Source: an uncultured Oscillospiraceae bacterium
GTDB lineage: Bacteria > Bacillota > Clostridia > Oscillospirales > Oscillospiraceae
Direction of reading: 5' to 3'
Assembly: GCA_944385415.1 (NCBI GenBank)
Contig: CALWXC010000020.1
Location: forward strand, 1-42,765
DNA: 42,765 nucleotides
The stretch's first letter is position 1. Each line of letters opens with the position of its first letter. Below, piece by piece: positions 6,643 through 14,597 of the stretch. Both the position numbers and the translations under genes were made by a program. The notes under the pieces were generated by a model that did not search any database, was not told the origin of the DNA, and was given only the letters and a program-made list of their open reading frames with translations.

Positions 6643-8931
6643 ATGGCTGTAAAAGGTCTCGATATTTTTAAGCTGTCTCCCAAGACCAACTGTAAGGAGT
6701 GCGGCAGCCCCACTTGTATGGCGTTCTGCATGAAGGTCGCCCAGGGTGCCGTCTCTATCGATAAGTGCCCCCACATGAGCGCAGAGGCCATCGCCCTGCT
6801 GTCCGAGGCCACTGCACCTCCCATGAAGTCCCTGGAGGTCGGCGCCGGCGACAACGTCCACAAGCTGGGCGGTGAGACGGTCCTGTTCCGTCACGAGAAG
6901 ACCCTGGTCTCCAAAAACCTGTTTGCCGTGCCCGTCTGCACCGGCATGGACGACGCCACTGTGGACGCCAAGCTGGCCGACGTGGCTAAGATTGACTACG
7001 AGCGTATCGGCGAGCGTATGACCGTCGAGTTCGTGTATGTCAACTACAACGGCGAGGGCGCCGACAAGTATGTGGCTCTGGTCAAGAAGGCCGCTGCCGC
7101 CAACCGCGCTCTGATCCTCAACTGCGCCGATGCCGACGTTGCCAAGGCCGCTCTGGCTGAGTGCAAGGACGGCAAGCCCATCCTGGTGGGCGCCAACAAG
7201 GACAACTGGGAAGCCATGAACGCTGTTGCCACCGAGGCCGGCGTGGTCCTGGGCGTCACCGGCGCTTCCCTGGAGGAGATGCACGACGTGCTGGCCGCTC
7301 TCGAGGGCGCCGGCAACAAGAACCTGGTTGTGGACGTCACCGGCGCCGACGCCAAGGAGACCTTCAAGAACGCCGTGCTGCTGCGCCGCTCCGCTCTGAA
7401 GGACGGCGACCGTACCTGCGGCTATCCCTCCATCGTCAACCTGGCCAAGGTCGCCAAGGGTGACCTGCACCTGCAGACCGCTCTGGCTTCCGTGTTCACC
7501 ATCAAGTACGGCTCTATCATCGTTATGGAGACCATGACCTACGCCGAGGCTCTGCCCCTGTACGGCCTGCGTCAGAATGTCTACACCGATCCTCAGAAGC
7601 CCATGAAGGTGGCCCCCGGCATCTACCCCATCAACGGCGCTACCCCCGACGATCCCTGCATGATGACCGTCGACTTCGCCCTGACCTACTTCCTGGTTTC
7701 CGGCGAAATCGAGCGCTCCAAGGTGCCGATCAACTTGATCATCACCGACGCTTCCGGCATGTCCGTTCTGACTGCCTGGGCTGCCGGCAAGTTCTCCTCC
7801 TCCACCATCAAGAAGGACTTTGACGCCATGGATATCGCCGGTAAGATCAACAACCGGACCCTGGTTATCCCCGGCAAGGTCGCTGTCATGAAGGGCGAGA
7901 TCGCCGACAAGCTGCCTGAGTGGAACGTGGTTGTCGGTACCCGCGAGGCCGTTGAGATCGTCAAGTTCCTGAAGGACGGCGAGCACATCAAGGCTGCCGA
8001 GGCTGTGGCCGCTGCCAAGCCCAAGGACGCCGTCAAGAAGGTGGAAGAGGTCAAGGAGGATGCTCCCATCGACTTCTCCAAGCTGGTGTACCCCGAGATC
8101 AAGGTTGTGCCTCAGGAAGTTTCCTACAAGGGCCACAACCCCGAGTCCAAGAAGTTCGTCACCATCGGCGAGCGCATCCACTGCATCAGCCCCGTCATCC
8201 GCGAGGCCATGGCTACCTTCAACCCGGAGCCCATCCTCAAGCGTGCTGCGGAGCAGATCGCTGCCGGCGCCACCTACCTGGACGTCAACATCGGTCCTGC
8301 CGAGTCCAACGGCCCCGAGCTGATGACCTGGGCTGTCCGCCTGCTGCAGGAGAACTTCAACAACGTTCCCCTGGCTCTGGATACCGCCAACAAGAAGGCC
8401 ATCGAGGCCGGTATCGCCGTGTACAACCGTACCAACGGCAAGCCCATCGTCAACTCCGCTGACGCCGGCTCCCGTATCTCCAACATCGACCTGGCTGCCG
8501 CCAACGACGCCATCGTCATCGCCCTGTGCTCCGCCGACGGCATCGCCAAGGACAACGACGAGCGTATGACCCACTGCCACCACATGCTGGACCGCGGCAT
8601 GTCCCTGGGCATGGAGGCCGACGACCTGTGGTTCGACCCCCTGTTCCTGGTTGTCAAGGGCATGCAGGAGAAGCAGATGGACGTGCTCAACGCCATCAAG
8701 ATGTTCTCCGACGAGGGCCTGAAGTCCACCGGCGGTCTGTCCAACAACTCCAACGGCGCTCCCAAGAACGTCCGTCCCATCATGGACTCCGCTCTGGTGG
8801 CCATGTGCATGATGCAGGGTCTGACCTCCGCCATCGTCAACCCCTGTGACCAGCGTCTGATGGAGACCATCAAGTCCTGCGATATCTTCAAGAACAACGA
8901 GCTGTACTCCGACTCCTACCTGGAGATCTGA
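6643..8931 (+). CDS. acsC-acsE: Fusion: CFeSP large subunit (AcsC) + methyl-THF:CFeSP methyltransferase (AcsE)
   Basis: One 762-residue open frame holds two enzymes usually encoded separately. Residues 1 to about 450 are AcsC: an N-terminal [4Fe-4S] domain with C17, C20, C25 and C42, a TIM barrel, and a corrinoid-binding C-terminal part. Residues about 453-502 are a linker rich in Ala, Lys and Glu. Residues about 505-762 are AcsE: TIGERIH, LDVNIGPAE, the GGLSNNSNGAP segment with the asparagine that activates methyl-THF, and DPLF. The fused protein could both take the methyl group from methyl-THF and hold it on cobalt. There is no stop or frameshift at the junction, and the linker keeps the codon use of both halves. 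Last gene of the metF operon. Confidence 0.93.
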   Translation: MAVKGLDIFKLSPKTNCKECGSPTCMAFCMKVAQGAVSIDKCPHMSAEAIALLSEATAPPMKSLEVGAGDNVHKLGGETVLFRHEKTLVSKNLFAVPVCTGMDDATVDAKLADVAKIDYERIGERMTVEFVYVNYNGEGADKYVALVKKAAAANRALILNCADADVAKAALAECKDGKPILVGANKDNWEAMNAVATEAGVVLGVTGASLEEMHDVLAALEGAGNKNLVVDVTGADAKETFKNAVLLRRSALKDGDRTCGYPSIVNLAKVAKGDLHLQTALASVFTIKYGSIIVMETMTYAEALPLYGLRQNVYTDPQKPMKVAPGIYPINGATPDDPCMMTVDFALTYFLVSGEIERSKVPINLIITDASGMSVLTAWAAGKFSSSTIKKDFDAMDIAGKINNRTLVIPGKVAVMKGEIADKLPEWNVVVGTREAVEIVKFLKDGEHIKAAEAVAAAKPKDAVKKVEEVKEDAPIDFSKLVYPEIKVVPQEVSYKGHNPESKKFVTIGERIHCISPVIREAMATFNPEPILKRAAEQIAAGATYLDVNIGPAESNGPELMTWAVRLLQENFNNVPLALDTANKKAIEAGIAVYNRTNGKPIVNSADAGSRISNIDLAAANDAIVIALCSADGIAKDNDERMTHCHHMLDRGMSLGMEADDLWFDPLFLVVKGMQEKQMDVLNAIKMFSDEGLKSTGGLSNNSNGAPKNVRPIMDSALVAMCMMQGLTSAIVNPCDQRLMETIKSCDIFKNNELYSDSYLEI

Positions 8932-8961
8932 TTCGCTCAACCTATCAGTTCACGCATTGCC

Positions 8962-9005
8962 GCGGGGAACGGGCGGCGTAAGCCGCCTGTTCCCCGCGCT
9001 TTTTC
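8962..9005 (+). terminator. Intrinsic terminator after acsC-acsE
   Basis: 16-bp arms (8962-8977/8982-8997, one G-U pair), GTAA loop, then GCTTTTT. It separates the acsCE operon from acsB copy 1. Confidence 0.85.
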
Positions 9006-9063
9006 CACATGCGGCTGGAAAAGCGCGGGGACTATTTCGTTTTCTGAGGCAGCAGCGCACAAT

Positions 9064-9199
9064 TTGACAAGAGCACTGGCCGAGTCATTTTGGCTCAAAT
9101 GAAAGTTTGTAACTCGTAGGAATACTGGATGTATTTCAAGAGTTGCAAACTGCACAGTTGGGGCAAAAGGGCCGGCCGGGGCCGCAGGCACAATTGTGC
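9064..9199 (+). promoter_or_regulatory. Structured upstream region of acsB copy 1
   Basis: This region lies before acsB1 and holds several signals: TTGACA at 9064-9069 without a good -10 box, and a weaker TTGTAA-17-TGTATT pair at 9107-9135. Inverted repeats are TCATTT/AAATGA (9085-9102), an 11-bp stem GTTTGTAACTC/GAGTTGCAAAC (9105-9115 with 9140-9150, one G-U pair), and the perfect palindrome GCACAATTGTGC (9188-9199). The start site of transcription is not clear from sequence. Confidence 0.4.
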
Positions 9200-9232
9200 G
9201 GTGTTGCCTAAAATAAAAGGAGGAAATAAACC

Positions 9233-11362
9233 ATGAGTGTTTTAACCGATTTGATCTACGGCGGTTCCAATGCCGTCGCCGGTTTGACCGAAGGGGCTGT
9301 CAACGATGCCATTGCCAAGTATGGCGCCGACCGCAAGATCGCGTTTCCTGACACGGCCTATTATTTCCCCACCATCTACGCAGCCACCGGCGTCAAGGTG
9401 ACGACTCTGGGCGATCTGCCCGCCTGTGTGGGCGTCCTCAAGAGCCTGATCTCCAACAAGGAGGACCTGGGTGAGGCCCTCAACGCGGGCCTGGCCACGG
9501 CAGTGGGTGCGGAGATCCTGGAAGCCCTCAAGTATGTGGAGGGCGGCGACCCCTATGCCAACGAGACCGGCATCGGCTTTGTGCCGGACCCCATCATTCG
9601 TTCCCTGGGCGTACCCCTGGTCACCGGCGATATCCCCGGCGTGGCCGTGGTCCTGGGCAAGGCCGCCGAAGCGTCCCAGGTGGCCGACGTGGTCAAGGAT
9701 TACCAGTCCAAGGGCATCATGACCTTTATGATTGGCGACTGCATCGAGCAGGCCGCCGAGCAGGGCGTCAAGATGGGTCTGGAGCTCCGCGTGGTGCCCC
9801 TGGGCCATGACGTGACCTCCGTCATCCATGTGGTCACCGTGGCCATCCGTGCCGCCCTGATCTTCGGCAACGTCCAGCCCGGCGACCTCCAGGGTCTGCT
9901 GGCCTACACCAAGGAGCGTGTCCCGGCCTTCGTCAACACCTTTGGCGAGCTGAACAACGTCGTCGTCTCCGCCGGCGCCGGTGCCATTGCTCTAGGTTTC
10001 CCCGTCATTGTGGACGTGGACCTGGGCGAAAACCAGGTGCCCGGCGCTCTGGAGTCCGTCACCGACCATTCCATGACCGTGAAGCACTCTTTGGAGCTGC
10101 GGAACATCAAGATCAAGATTAAGGAGCTGCCCATCCCCGTGGCCTTCGCTTCCGCCTTTGAGGGCGAGATTATCCGCAAGGCCGATATGCAGGTGGAATT
10201 CTGGTCCGCCAAGAACACCACCTGTGAGCTGGTGACCATGCGGGAGCTGGATCAGGTGGAAGACCACAAGATCACTTTGGTTGGCCCCGACATCGACTCC
10301 GGCGATACGGAATACGCCCTGGCTACTTATATCGAAGTGGCCGGTCCCAAGATGCAGAAGGACTTCGAGGCCGTCATTGAGCGGAAGATTCACGCCTGGT
10401 TCAACTACATGGAGGGCGTTATGCACACGGGCCAGCGGAACCAGTTCCGCATCCGGATCAGCAAGGACGCCTATGAAAAGGGCCTGCGGATGAAGCACTT
10501 TGCCGAGGTCCTGTACGTGATGATTATGGACGAGTTCGACGCCGTTGTGGACAAGTGCCAGGTCACCATGGTTACCGACCCGGTGGAGGCCAAGCGCATT
10601 CTGGACGAGGAGGCCATGCCCGCCTATAACGCCCGTGACGAGCGTCTGGCGTCCATGACCGACGAGAGCGTGGACCACTTCTATACCTGCACCCTGTGCC
10701 AGTCCTTTGCACCGGCCCATTGCTGCGTGGTTACCCCCGAGCGTCTGGGTCTCTGCGGCGCGGTGTCCTGGCTGGATGCCAAGGCCACCAAGGAGCTCAA
10801 CGATGCCGGTCCCTCCCAGCCCATCAGCAAGGAAGGCTGCACCGACCCCATCAAGGGCTATTACCCCGACGTGGACCGCATGGTCAACGAGGCTTCCCAC
10901 GGCGCCCTGGAGCATGTGAGCCTGTACTCCATCATGGAGGACCCCATGACCTCCTGCGGCTGCTTCGAGTGCATCTGCGGCATCGAGCCGGTGAGCAACG
11001 GCGTGGTCATCGTCAACCGTGAATTTGCCGGTATGACCCCCACGGGCATGACCTTCGGTGAGCTGGCCTCCATGACCGGCGGCGGCGTCCAGACCCCCGG
11101 CTTTATGGGCCATGGCCGCCACTTCATCTCCTCCAAGAAGTTCATGTATGCCGAGGGCGGCGTGGAGCGCATTGTCTGGATGCCCAAGGAGCTGAAAGAC
11201 GACGTGGCTGCCAAGCTCAACGCCACGGCCAAGGAGCTGTATGGTATCGACAATTTCACCGATATGATCGGTGACGAGACCATCTGTGAGGATGCCGAGA
11301 GCCTGCTGGCGTTCCTGCAGGAGAAGAACCACCCCGTCCTGGGTATGGACCCGCTGATGTAA
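9233..11362 (+). CDS. acsB: Acetyl-CoA synthase, copy 1
   Basis: A 709-residue ACS, which joins CO, the methyl group of CFeSP and CoA at the Ni-Ni-[4Fe-4S] A-cluster. Ligands are all present: C486, C489, C498 and C508 in CTLCQSFAP...GLCG, and C575/C577 in SCGCFEC; each is offset by 20 from the Moorella enzyme. C497 next to C498 is an extra cysteine. The N-terminal CODH-docking domain is present (PDTAYYFP). A strong AAAGGAGG precedes the ATG. It lies with acsV and DUF3786, away from acsA; the second ACS at 20.7-22.8 kb is in the CODH operon. Confidence 0.95.
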   Translation: MSVLTDLIYGGSNAVAGLTEGAVNDAIAKYGADRKIAFPDTAYYFPTIYAATGVKVTTLGDLPACVGVLKSLISNKEDLGEALNAGLATAVGAEILEALKYVEGGDPYANETGIGFVPDPIIRSLGVPLVTGDIPGVAVVLGKAAEASQVADVVKDYQSKGIMTFMIGDCIEQAAEQGVKMGLELRVVPLGHDVTSVIHVVTVAIRAALIFGNVQPGDLQGLLAYTKERVPAFVNTFGELNNVVVSAGAGAIALGFPVIVDVDLGENQVPGALESVTDHSMTVKHSLELRNIKIKIKELPIPVAFASAFEGEIIRKADMQVEFWSAKNTTCELVTMRELDQVEDHKITLVGPDIDSGDTEYALATYIEVAGPKMQKDFEAVIERKIHAWFNYMEGVMHTGQRNQFRIRISKDAYEKGLRMKHFAEVLYVMIMDEFDAVVDKCQVTMVTDPVEAKRILDEEAMPAYNARDERLASMTDESVDHFYTCTLCQSFAPAHCCVVTPERLGLCGAVSWLDAKATKELNDAGPSQPISKEGCTDPIKGYYPDVDRMVNEASHGALEHVSLYSIMEDPMTSCGCFECICGIEPVSNGVVIVNREFAGMTPTGMTFGELASMTGGGVQTPGFMGHGRHFISSKKFMYAEGGVERIVWMPKELKDDVAAKLNATAKELYGIDNFTDMIGDETICEDAESLLAFLQEKNHPVLGMDPLM

Positions 11363-11458
11363 ATACAACAGCCGATAGGGCGGGGGCAAGTCCCCGCCCT
11401 GTGGGGCGGAACCTGTGGATTTGCAGCAAGTTTGCAGACGTGTTGTAAACCCAAGCGT

Positions 11459-11678
11459 TAAAAGTTTTACTCGATTTTTTTCAAAAAATCGCAGGGGTCC
11501 AGGGGGCAGCGCCCCCGGTCGCCCGCCGCAGCGGGCGAAACACCCGCCCCGCGCACGGGGCGAAATACCCGCTGGCCGCAGCCAGCGAAACACCCGCCCG
11601 CCGCAGCGGGCGAAATCCCCAAGCGTCCAAAGCGCCGTCCGCAGACGGCGCAATCCCCGGCGGCTGGTCACAGCCGCC
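11459..11678 (+). repeat. CGCA-tetraloop hairpin array, copy 1
   Basis: About 100 nt after the acsB1 stop, a TAAAAGTTTTACT motif leads into a CGATTTTTT/AAAAAATCG hairpin, a GGGGGC/GCCCCC hairpin, and five hairpins that each carry a CGCA loop: stems GCCCGC (11521), GCCCCG (11546), CGCTGGC (11570), CGCCCGC (11595) and GCGCCGTC (11632). Spacers are GAAACACC, GAAATACC or GAAATCCCC. A further GGCGGCTG/CAGCCGCC hairpin (11659-11678) follows. The same order occurs in inverse orientation at 34678-34842. Confidence 0.85.
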
Positions 11679-11753
11679 ATGGCTCCCGCGGCCCCCGGAT
11701 GGGGGCACGGGGGAGCCATCCCTCGGACCATCCGCCCGCCGTATCCGGACTAT

Positions 11754-11784
11754 GGGAAAGGGCAGGGGAGCCCTGCCTTTTCCC
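11754..11784 (+). other. 14-bp hairpin upstream of acsV
   Basis: Arms 11754-11767 and 11771-11784 (one G-U pair, loop GAG) lie about 58 nt before acsV with no T tract. It may be a leader or mRNA-stabilising structure. Confidence 0.55.
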
Positions 11785-11842
11785 ATGGACCGGCATTTCC
11801 GCGGTCCCAAAAGCATATCATATGAAACTGAGGTAAACCCCC

Positions 11843-13768
11843 ATGTATGAAGTCATTTTTCAATTTGAAGACGGCCAGCAGGTGAAAATCTCCGCCCAGG
11901 CCGGTGACAACCTGCTGGAGCTGGCCAGAAGCGCCAACGTGGCCATCGACGCCCCCTGTTCCGGCAACGGTTCCTGCGGCAAATGCCGCGTCAAGCTGGT
12001 GTCCGGCGAAGTCAACGCCATGCCCACCAGCCATATCTCTCCGGAGGACCTGGCCGACGGCTGGCGGCTGTCCTGCGGCTGCACCATCTGCGGCGATGTG
12101 ACGGTGCTGGTGCCCGATATCGCCTCGGCCTACCAGAGCCGCATGAAGACGGCGGATTTGAGTAGCGGCGAGGAAGTAGCCATTTTTGAAAAGCTCATGG
12201 CCGACGTCACCGCCGCCGGTGTGGATTTCTCCAACGACTTTACCACCGTGGAGCTTCACATGGCCGCTCCCAGCCTGGACGACACCATGCCGGATAATGA
12301 GCGCATCACCTGGGCCCTGGAGGATGCTCTGGGCGTGGAGCATGTGGAGATTCCTTTCGACTGTATGCTCCATCTGGCCCACCGGCTCCGGGAGGACAAT
12401 TTCCATGTCTTTGCCTCGGGCCTGCGCAAGGGCGATACGTTCCGGCTCATGGATGTCCGCGCCAAGGAGGAGCCCATGTGCGCCGTGGCCATCGATATCG
12501 GCACCACCACCGTTTCCGCCGTGCTGATGGACCTGAAAACCGGCAAGCTCCTGGCCAAGGCGTCCTCCGGCAACGGCCAGATTCGTTACGGCGCCGACGT
12601 CATCAACCGCATCATTGAGCAGGGCAAGCCCGGCGGCCGGGCCAAGCTGCAAAAGGCCATTGTGGACGAGACGCTGAACCCCATCCTTAAAGCCTTGTGC
12701 CGCAGCGCCGGTGTGGCCAAGGAGCGGATTCTCCGCATGTGCGTGGCTTCCAACACCACCATGAATCATCTGCTGCTGGGCGTGGAGGCCGACTGGGTCC
12801 GCATGGAGCCGTATATTCCCAGCTTCTTCCGCTGGCAGGGCCTCAAGGCCGCCGATCTGCGGCTCCATGCCCACGGCGATGCCGACGTGGTTTTGGCACC
12901 CAACATCGGCTCCTATGTGGGCGGCGATATCACCGCCGGTGCGCTGGCCAGCCTGCTGTGGGATAAGGATGAGTTTACCCTGTTCATCGACCTGGGCACC
13001 AACGGCGAACTGGTCTTCGGTAACCGGGATTTCATGATGTCCTGCGCCTGTTCCGCCGGTCCTGCCTTTGAGGGCGGCGATATCTCCTGCGGCATGCGGG
13101 CCACCGACGGCGCCATTGAGGCCATCACCATCGACAAGGACACCATGGAGCCGACCCTGTCCATCGTGGGCGAGCCGGGCCAGAAGGTGGTGGGGCTCTG
13201 TGGCTCTGGTATCATCGACCTGATCAGCGAGCTGTACCGCTGCGGCATCATCTCCGCCAAGGGCCAGTTTGTCCGGGAGGGTAAGCGGGTCCGCCGGGAT
13301 GAGCACGGCACGGGCCGCTATGTCCTGGCCTTTGAGGACGAGTCGGCCACGGGCCGGGAAGTCTCCCTCAATGAGGTGGATATTGACAGCTTCATCCGAG
13401 CTAAGGGCGCCATTTTCTCCGCCATTGACACCATGCTGTCCTCTCTGGATATGGATGTGTCGGTACTGGAGCACGTTCTGGTGGCCGGCGGCATCGGCAG
13501 CGGCATCAATATGAAAAACGCTGTCAACATCGGCATGCTGCCCGATATTCCTTTGGAGAAGTTCTCCTATATCGGCAATTCCTCTCTGGCCGGCGCCTAT
13601 GCCATGGCCCTGTCGACCCACGCCGAGGAAAAGACGTATGAACTGGCCGCCAATATGACGTATCTGGAGCTGTCCACCAACCCCGGTTACATGGATAACT
13701 TTGTGGCTGCCTGCTTTATCCCCCACACCAACGGGTCCCTGTTCCCGTCCAGCCGCCAGGAGGTCTGA
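11843..13768 (+). CDS. acsV: Reductive activator of the corrinoid protein (RACo)
   Basis: A 641-residue protein that reactivates CFeSP when its cobalt falls to Co(II), using ATP to drive one-electron reduction. Residues 1-90 are a plant-type [2Fe-2S] ferredoxin domain with C39, C45, C48 and C78 (CSGNGSCGKC...LSCGC). A linker of about 120 residues follows, then an ASKHA actin-like ATPase domain from about residue 210: AIDIGTTTVSAVL, VASNTTMNHLLLG, DLGTNGELV and AGGIGSG. Length and order match RACo proteins (DUF4445). The ribosome site is GAGGT. It is followed by DUF3786 with 1 nt between stop and start. Confidence 0.93.
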   Translation: MYEVIFQFEDGQQVKISAQAGDNLLELARSANVAIDAPCSGNGSCGKCRVKLVSGEVNAMPTSHISPEDLADGWRLSCGCTICGDVTVLVPDIASAYQSRMKTADLSSGEEVAIFEKLMADVTAAGVDFSNDFTTVELHMAAPSLDDTMPDNERITWALEDALGVEHVEIPFDCMLHLAHRLREDNFHVFASGLRKGDTFRLMDVRAKEEPMCAVAIDIGTTTVSAVLMDLKTGKLLAKASSGNGQIRYGADVINRIIEQGKPGGRAKLQKAIVDETLNPILKALCRSAGVAKERILRMCVASNTTMNHLLLGVEADWVRMEPYIPSFFRWQGLKAADLRLHAHGDADVVLAPNIGSYVGGDITAGALASLLWDKDEFTLFIDLGTNGELVFGNRDFMMSCACSAGPAFEGGDISCGMRATDGAIEAITIDKDTMEPTLSIVGEPGQKVVGLCGSGIIDLISELYRCGIISAKGQFVREGKRVRRDEHGTGRYVLAFEDESATGREVSLNEVDIDSFIRAKGAIFSAIDTMLSSLDMDVSVLEHVLVAGGIGSGINMKNAVNIGMLPDIPLEKFSYIGNSSLAGAYAMALSTHAEEKTYELAANMTYLELSTNPGYMDNFVAACFIPHTNGSLFPSSRQEV

Positions 13769-13769
13769 A

Positions 13770-14390
13770 ATGGAAGTAGAAAACAATAAGGAACTGGTAC
13801 CCTTCGGCCACTACTGCGACCAGTGGAAGGAGATGGACCCGGCGGTCCGCAGCGCCGAAAGCGGCGTGCCTTACGAGGCCGCAACCGGCACGTTCACCGT
13901 CACCCTGCTGGGGGTGACGTACCATCTTCACTGGCCGACGTTTGCCATCGAGGCCGATGGGGGAGCGGGCTTTGCTTTAAAGAACATTCCCGCACAGATT
14001 TTGCTGATGCGCTATGTCATGGAGTCCAAGCCGGTTCCCTTTAGCGGTAAGTTCCTGACCTTCCGGGAAATGCCCTGGGGGGATGTGTACATCAAGCCCT
14101 TTACGGGCCGCTGCCTGACCCGGGCGGCGTTCACCTTCGGCACCCGTCTGCCCGCCTTCCGCGCCGCCATGGAAAAAATGGGGGCCACCAAGGTGGACCA
14201 CGGCGACGCCGGATATCAGGTGGAATTCCTGCCGGGACTGTTTATGCAGATTCTGGTGTGGGAGGGGGACGACGAGTTCCCGCCCAACAGTCAAATCCTG
14301 TTTTCCGACAATTTCGCGGAGGCTTTTGCCGCCGAAGACCGGGTGGTTTGCGCCGATATCCTCATCGGCGATGGAAAGTGTCATATGTGA
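13770..14390 (+). CDS. DUF3786-like protein, copy a
   Basis: A 206-residue cytoplasmic protein of the DUF3786 type, often seen near CODH/ACS and corrinoid methyltransferase genes. The recognisable core is FTVTLLGVTYHLHWP, LTFREMPWG, FGTRLPAFRAAMEKMGAT, and the end motif WEGDDEFPPNSQILFSDN. Function is unknown. AGGAGG lies 6 nt before the ATG at 13770, and it directly follows acsV. A diverged homologue is at 19437-20069, next to the other acsB unit. Confidence 0.8.
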   Translation: MEVENNKELVPFGHYCDQWKEMDPAVRSAESGVPYEAATGTFTVTLLGVTYHLHWPTFAIEADGGAGFALKNIPAQILLMRYVMESKPVPFSGKFLTFREMPWGDVYIKPFTGRCLTRAAFTFGTRLPAFRAAMEKMGATKVDHGDAGYQVEFLPGLFMQILVWEGDDEFPPNSQILFSDNFAEAFAAEDRVVCADILIGDGKCHM

Positions 14391-14426
14391 ACAGAGATTT
14401 TATGATAATTTTGTGCATTTAGTGAC

Positions 14427-14455
14427 TTGCTATTTGTATAAAAAAAGCGTATAAT
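14427..14455 (+). promoter_or_regulatory. Sigma-A promoter of fhs
   Basis: TTGCTA (14427-14432), 17-bp spacer, TATAAT (14450-14455), about 140 nt ahead of the fhs start. Confidence 0.85.
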
Positions 14456-14462
14456 TTTCATG

Positions 14463-14580
14463 TCGATAAAAAATTATCGAATAGTTTTTAGCCTAACAAA
14501 AAATTAGGCAGGTTGCCCGGAGAAGGGCTTGAAAAACGGTCTGTTCTGAGTCAAACCAACGGCTCATTACAAATATTTTT
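14463..14580 (+). promoter_or_regulatory. Structured 5' leader of fhs
   Basis: The long leader can form TCGATAA/TTATCGA, GCCTAA/TTAGGC and GCCC/GGGC hairpins, followed by a region in which GGTT and AACC could close a larger domain. I cannot match it to a known riboswitch; THF, ZTP, purine and cobalamin signatures were looked for and not seen. Confidence 0.45.
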
Positions 14581-14597
14581 TAGGGAGTGTCCCAATT

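Noticed and set aside
6622..8940. Open frame of 772 codons antisense to acsC-acsE
   Set aside because: A shadow of GC-rich codon bias: Gly/Val/Asp/His-rich low-complexity translation, no ribosome site, and a real, motif-bearing protein on the other strand.
11521..11651. CRISPR array
   Set aside because: Units are hairpins with changing stems and a fixed loop, spaced by about 8-20 nt; there are no identical 25-40 bp repeats with unique spacers and no cas genes.
9992..11731. Open frame of 579 codons antisense to acsB copy 1 and through the hairpin array
   Set aside because: Runs through the repeat and has no motif; shadow frame.
14463..14580. Known riboswitch (THF, ZTP, purine or cobalamin) before fhs
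   Set aside because: None of the conserved sequence blocks of these classes is present; kept only as an unassigned structured leader.
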